Shown piece after piece: positions 60,571-64,000 of a DNA stretch of 64,000 nt. Each line of letters opens with the position of its first letter. Positions within the stretch are counted from its first letter, which is position 1. The notes under the pieces were generated by a model. The model saw only the letters and a list, made by a program, of their open reading frames with translations, was not told the origin of the DNA and did no database searches. Position numbers and translations under genes: made by a program. The stretch is from Bacillota bacterium (lineage in GTDB: Bacteria > Bacillota > Negativicutes > Sporomusales > UBA7701): positions 1 to 64,000 of the forward strand of contig JAEZJM010000008.1 in NCBI GenBank assembly GCA_023415775.1, written 5' to 3'.

Positions 60571-61200
60571 TTACATCACATACACCTTGACCTTCTGCAT
60601 ACCGAATTCGTACGCTTCGCCCACCGTCCGCATGGCGATGTCGATGCGGTTGCCCTTGATCGCGCCGCCGGTATCCTCGGCGGTCGCGTACGCGCCGTGA
60701 CCGTCGGCGAACTCGATATACACCCGCGAACCGAGCGGAATAACCCGCGGATCGACGGCGATGATGCCGGGGCGTACCTGAGTGCCCAGATGGGTCAGGC
60801 TGCCCCACTTGCCATTATCGTGCGGTCCGGGCGCGTATGCGGTCGCCACGATGTCAATCACGCGCTTGTGGCTGCCGGGTGCGGCGCCCTGCTTAACAAC
60901 CGCGCTCTTGCCGGTCAACGCCGTGATTACTCCCAGATCGGCAACGCCGTCGGCCTCGATGGCGAGCGACTTCTCCAGCTTGCGCACCGCAGCGGCCGTA
61001 CGGCTGCCGTACTCGCCGTCCCGGTCGCCGCTGCCGAAGCCTTTCTCGGCCAGGGCAGCCTGGAGCTGACGCACATCGTCGCCATTGGCGCCCGGGGCCA
61101 GTTCGCGGTCGCCCAGGGCGGCCGAAGCCAGCGGCGCCGCGCCCAGCGCCAGCATGAACATTGTAACGGAACAAACAATAACCTTGTTGATGTTTTTCAT
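60571..61200 (-). CDS. Secreted PG-binding / 3D-domain wall hydrolase
   Basis: 209 aa. Signal peptide (KVIVCSVTMFMLALGAAPLASA), a PG_binding_1 domain (about 35-90, GDDVRQLQAALAEKGFGSGDRDGEYGSRTAAAVRKLEKSL), then a 3D (MltA-like) domain with TAYAPGP, VDPRVIPLGSRVYIE, AEDTGGAIKGNRIDIAM. YocH-like lytic/wall remodelling enzyme. Preceded by a c-di-AMP riboswitch. Confidence 0.9.
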   Translation of the reverse strand: MKNINKVIVCSVTMFMLALGAAPLASAALGDRELAPGANGDDVRQLQAALAEKGFGSGDRDGEYGSRTAAAVRKLEKSLAIEADGVADLGVITALTGKSAVVKQGAAPGSHKRVIDIVATAYAPGPHDNGKWGSLTHLGTQVRPGIIAVDPRVIPLGSRVYIEFADGHGAYATAEDTGGAIKGNRIDIAMRTVGEAYEFGMQKVKVYVM

Positions 61201-61216
61201 TTTTAAAACACCCCTT

Positions 61217-61345
61217 TCTAACGTGCCGGCGAGGTTAGCTGACGGGTTCGGATGAAAAGGTAAGACCCTACCGCAGCATGGCGGATTCACCCCACTAACT
61301 CGGTTCCCCCGCTCTCCGCAAAGGAGATTAGGCACAGGCCATAAT
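61217..61345 (-). promoter_or_regulatory. ydaO-yuaA (c-di-AMP) riboswitch
   Basis: Reverse strand contains, in order, CGGGGGAACCGAG, GGGGTGAATCCGC, TAGGGTC, CATCCGAACCCGTCAGCTAA and CCTCG, the conserved elements of this class. It lies in the leader of the 3D-domain gene, ending about 20-25 bases before its ATG, as in many Firmicutes where c-di-AMP represses wall hydrolases and potassium uptake. Confidence 0.92.
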
Positions 61346-61552
61346 ATTACACCATAACCTCCTCCACAGACAAGGCCACCTACCCGCCATATCGCCCCAT
61401 ACCCGCCATCAGTTCCCGGTATGCGCCCCCATCCTCGCCGATGTGCCGGTATGCTGCCGCCGGTGGCATGAATACCCGTCCCGGTGCAAAGACTAGAATA
61501 GCGCCGCCGCACCCCAGGGCGGCAGCTTAAGCACCGGATCGGGTAACAGCAC

Positions 61553-62923
61553 ATGATAAACGATTGGTTCAAAACCAAAAAACCCCATAAACTCACCACA
61601 AAGCCGCAACCTGCGACCGACGCCCCTGCCCCGCGCAAATACGACGCCGTCGTCGTCGGCGCCGGGCCGGCCGGCGCCAGCGCTGCCTACTTCATGGCCC
61701 GCGACGGCCTCGATGTGCTGCTCCTGGAGCGCGGGCCCTTTCCGGGCGCCAAAACCTGCGGCGGCGCCGCCGTCATCGCCGAACAGGTTCATCAGCTCTT
61801 TCCCAACTTTTGGGAAGAGTTCCGCTACGAGCGCATCGTCACCCGCATGGACTACTGGTGGCTCAGCGAAGATTCGGCCGTCACCGCCGGCTTCACCAGC
61901 AGCCGCCTCAGCGCCGCCCCTTACAACCGCCTGTCGGTCAAACGCAAAAACCTCTACACCTGGCTGGCCGCCAAAGCCGTCGCCGTCGGCGCCACCCTCC
62001 TCCTCGGCCACAATGCCGCCGACGTCCTCCTCGACGGCGGCCGGGCCGTCGGTGTGCGCGTCTCTCCCCCCCAAAGCACCGAATACCTCACCGACCTCGT
62101 CATCCTCGCCGACGGGGCCAATTCCCTGCTCGCCGAGCGAGCCGGCCTCATTCCCCCCGTCACGGCCGCCAACCTCTCCCTGTACGCCAAGGAGACCATC
62201 GCCCTCCCCCCCGAAACCATCGAAGAACGCTTCTGCCTCCCGCCCGGCCAGGGCGCCGCCATCGGTCTCATCGGCTACCCCACCGCCGGCTTCAACGGCA
62301 CCGGCTCCATCCACACATTCCACGACAGCATCAACATCAGCGCCGGCATGGCCGTCAGCGACTTCGCCGCCGGCGGCTTCAGCCCCGGCGACCTCCTTGA
62401 GCGCATAAAAAAACACCCCCGCATCCAGCCACTCCTGGATGGGGGAATAACCACCGAATACGGCGCAGCCATGATTCCCGAAGGCGGCTACCACGCCATC
62501 CCGCCCCTCGTGCATCCGGGGCTCCTCATCGCCGGCGACGCCGCCTCGCTAGTCAACGGCATCCACGGCATCAATCTCGCCATGTGGTCGGGCTTCTACG
62601 CCGCCAAAGCAGCCTACGAAGCAAAAAAGAGCCGCGACTTCTCGGCCCGCAAACTCTCCCTCTATCGCACCCTCCTCGACGAAAGCTTCATCCTCCAGAA
62701 CATGCGGGCCAACGCCAAAGCGGCGGCCCTCCAGCGCGACAGACCCTACCTTTTCGACCTCTACAGCCGCCTGGCCAACGAGGCCGCCTACCAGATGGTC
62801 CGCGAATATCCCATGCCCGTTAAAGACAAGCGCAAATTCATCTGGCGCAAAGTCACCAGTCTCCAGCCGGTCGGCAAGATCGCCGCCGACATATGGCAGG
62901 TTCTCAAGTTGGTCAAAGGATGA
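61553..62923 (+). CDS. FixC-like FAD oxidoreductase (geranylgeranyl reductase family)
   Basis: 456 aa. Dinucleotide motif AVVVGAGPAGASAAYFMARDGLDVLLLERGPFPGAKTCGGA, plus IAGDAASLVNGIHGINLAMWSG. Similar to ETF-quinone oxidoreductase/FixC and geranylgeranyl reductases. Coupled (ATGA) to a FixX-like ferredoxin; no fixA/fixB ETF genes are visible, so its electron donor is unclear. Confidence 0.85.
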   Translation: MINDWFKTKKPHKLTTKPQPATDAPAPRKYDAVVVGAGPAGASAAYFMARDGLDVLLLERGPFPGAKTCGGAAVIAEQVHQLFPNFWEEFRYERIVTRMDYWWLSEDSAVTAGFTSSRLSAAPYNRLSVKRKNLYTWLAAKAVAVGATLLLGHNAADVLLDGGRAVGVRVSPPQSTEYLTDLVILADGANSLLAERAGLIPPVTAANLSLYAKETIALPPETIEERFCLPPGQGAAIGLIGYPTAGFNGTGSIHTFHDSINISAGMAVSDFAAGGFSPGDLLERIKKHPRIQPLLDGGITTEYGAAMIPEGGYHAIPPLVHPGLLIAGDAASLVNGIHGINLAMWSGFYAAKAAYEAKKSRDFSARKLSLYRTLLDESFILQNMRANAKAAALQRDRPYLFDLYSRLANEAAYQMVREYPMPVKDKRKFIWRKVTSLQPVGKIAADIWQVLKLVKG

Positions 62924-63207
62924 GCAAGCTCGCCGCCAAAATCGCCCTCGTCGAATTCCGTCCCGACGACGGCTGGCAGCATGTCGTCATAACCGATCAG
63001 GAAAAATGCCGCCGCTGCCCGGACAAAAACTGCCTGCGCGTCTGCCCATCGGGCGTCTTCGCCTGGGACAACATTCCCGGCCACCCCGTGCTCGTCTTCT
63101 ACAAACAATGCGTCGAATGCGGCGCCTGCCGGCTGGCCTGCCCCGAAGACGCCATCGAATTCTCGTACCCGCACGGCGGGTATGGCGTCGTCTTCCATCA
63201 GGGTTAA
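62920..63207 (+). CDS. fixX: FixX-like 4Fe-4S ferredoxin
   Basis: 95 aa, ATG overlapping the previous stop. Cysteines CRRCPDKNCLRVCP and CVECGACRLACP; FixX/ferredoxin-like protein pairs with FixC-type oxidoreductases to pass electrons to quinone. Confidence 0.87.
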   Translation: MSKLAAKIALVEFRPDDGWQHVVITDQEKCRRCPDKNCLRVCPSGVFAWDNIPGHPVLVFYKQCVECGACRLACPEDAIEFSYPHGGYGVVFHQG

Positions 63208-63701
63208 TCCTTCCCCAATACGAACGGTGCGAACCCCACCTGTGTCCAGGCCGCGTTGTAAAGCTGACGCAGCAGGCCGTCGAGACGGCGCCGCAGCATC
63301 CCCTTCACCTCCGCCAGCGAGCTGAAGAACAGCCTGGTCGCCGGATGCGCGCTGTTGAGCGCCGCCTGCTGATAATACTGGCCCGACTTCTCCGTCAGCA
63401 CGATCAAAAACCACAGCGACGCCAGCCCGACGACCGTCGACTCTCCCGAAGTCCCAAGCTTGGCTGTGGCCTCCTGCCAGACGCTGTCCGGCCCCAAAAG
63501 CTCGGCGGCGCTCACCTCCGGATAGCGGCCGCTGTCCACATCCACATACTGGGCCCGGTCGACCAGCAGCTCGATCCCCGCCTGGAACGTGCCGACAGCG
63601 GTCACCACCGTCTGCAACTCGGGCGGCGACTGAGCCATCACCACCTCCACCTCCTGGCGAATCTGCGCCTCAAGAATTGCAGCGAACTGAAACACCTGCA
63701 T
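63204..63701 (-). CDS. Uncharacterised helical protein
   Basis: 165 aa, mostly alpha-helical (ILEAQIRQEVEVVM; VVGLASLWFLIVLTEKSGQYYQQAALN; LFFSSLAEVKGMLRRRLDGLLRQLY), possibly ferritin-like. No metal-ligand pattern is clear. It overlaps the end of the convergent ferredoxin gene by 4 bases. Confidence 0.55.
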   Translation of the reverse strand: MQVFQFAAILEAQIRQEVEVVMAQSPPELQTVVTAVGTFQAGIELLVDRAQYVDVDSGRYPEVSAAELLGPDSVWQEATAKLGTSGESTVVGLASLWFLIVLTEKSGQYYQQAALNSAHPATRLFFSSLAEVKGMLRRRLDGLLRQLYNAAWTQVGFAPFVLGKD

Positions 63702-63763
63702 CCCTTGCCTCCCCCTCCGGTAAAACAGCCCGGTCCGCCACCGCGGAACGGGCTGTCAGCGTA

Positions 63764-63952
63764 TTACTTCTTATCGGCCATCAAAGTCCCGGCCTTGGCG
63801 ATATTCGTCTTCGGCTGATCGCGGATGATGATCGTCACAGCCTCAGGCGGGCACTTAGCGGCCTCCACTACGGCCGCGGTAACCTTTTCGGCCAGCTCGC
63901 GCTTCTGTTCGATGCTGCGGCCCTCTACCCAGTCAATTTGCACTATCGGCAT
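63764..63952 (-). CDS. 4-oxalocrotonate tautomerase-like protein
   Basis: 62 aa. Catalytic Pro1 after the start (MPIVQIDWVEGRSIEQKRELAEKVTAAVVEA) and VTIIIRDQPKTN, a DmpI-type fold. Acts on enol-keto tautomers in aromatic/catechol pathways; the physiological substrate is unknown here. Confidence 0.9.
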   Translation of the reverse strand: MPIVQIDWVEGRSIEQKRELAEKVTAAVVEAAKCPPEAVTIIIRDQPKTNIAKAGTLMADKK

Positions 63953-64000
63953 AAAATTATTTCCTCCCCGCTAGTTTTGATTAGTGTAATTCGCCGTCGC

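Noticed and set aside
1..64000. tRNA or rRNA genes
   Set aside because: No cloverleaf-like or rRNA-conserved sequences were noticed on reading; a tRNAscan run would settle it.

Overview
The window looks like chromosome of a GC-rich, spore-forming, anaerobic member of the Firmicutes, most likely a Negativicutes/Sporomusaceae-type organism. This is inferred from gene content only: spore-coat (CotF-like) proteins, a putative Spo0A box ahead of a sensor kinase, LexA/YneA with Gram-positive SOS boxes, ferredoxin-linked 2-oxoacid oxidoreductase, NfnAB, PduL and a c-di-AMP riboswitch. Most of the window is dense, GC-rich, operonic DNA. Two stretches differ sharply, being AT-richer, poorly packed and full of repeats or decayed genes: about 7.2-12.9 kb and about 43.75-46.1 kb.

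Layout. 1-7.2 kb: end of a Pro-Glu-repeat/TPR protein, a PRC-barrel protein, a VanW protein, a FlhG/MinD ATPase with a YcgR-like N-terminus, the divergent lexA/yneA SOS pair and a membrane histidine kinase. 7.2-12.9 kb: an accessory island made of a decayed, repeated module (a ~350-bp structured repeat, a CBO0543-like membrane protein gene, a second repeat, a small ORF, an IS200/IS605-type left end with or without tnpA), plus a small HUH (Rep-like) protein and a zinc-ribbon/XRE regulator. 12.9-18.8 kb: small ORFs, spore coat genes, a trypsin-like protease, patatin, a methyltransferase and a diguanylate cyclase. 18.9-22.3 kb: korABCD-type operon with an IclR regulator. 22.5-27.2 kb: ypmA, pduL, ASCH-like gene, aminotransferase, nfnBA. 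27.3-32.4 kb: a five-gene methylthioadenosine/S-adenosylhomocysteine salvage operon whose residues suggest an inosine-type (deaminated) route ending in an aldolase. 32.6-40.4 kb: acetate transporter, HAD phosphatase, SurE, QueE/QueD, glycosyltransferase, Pss/Psd, WecB-type transferase. 40.5-43.5 kb: PBP1A diverging from a polysaccharide deacetylase.

43.6-46.1 kb: remnant of a transporter 3' end, then an AT-rich insert with a PIN-domain protein overlapping an unknown partner (toxin-antitoxin-like). 46.1-54.6 kb: a catabolic cluster (transporter, D-aminoacylase, DUF3870, AtoE-like transporter, 3-hydroxyacyl-CoA-dehydrogenase-like enzyme, BKACE) with a sigma-54 activator and a recognisable -24/-12 promoter. 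54.7-64 kb: guaB, an imidazolonepropionase-like amidohydrolase, an orphan PglX/Eco57I-type DNA methyltransferase, a 3D-domain wall enzyme under a ydaO (c-di-AMP) riboswitch, FixC/FixX-like genes, an uncharacterised helical protein and a tautomerase.

Product names rest on motif and family recognition by eye; no database search was run.
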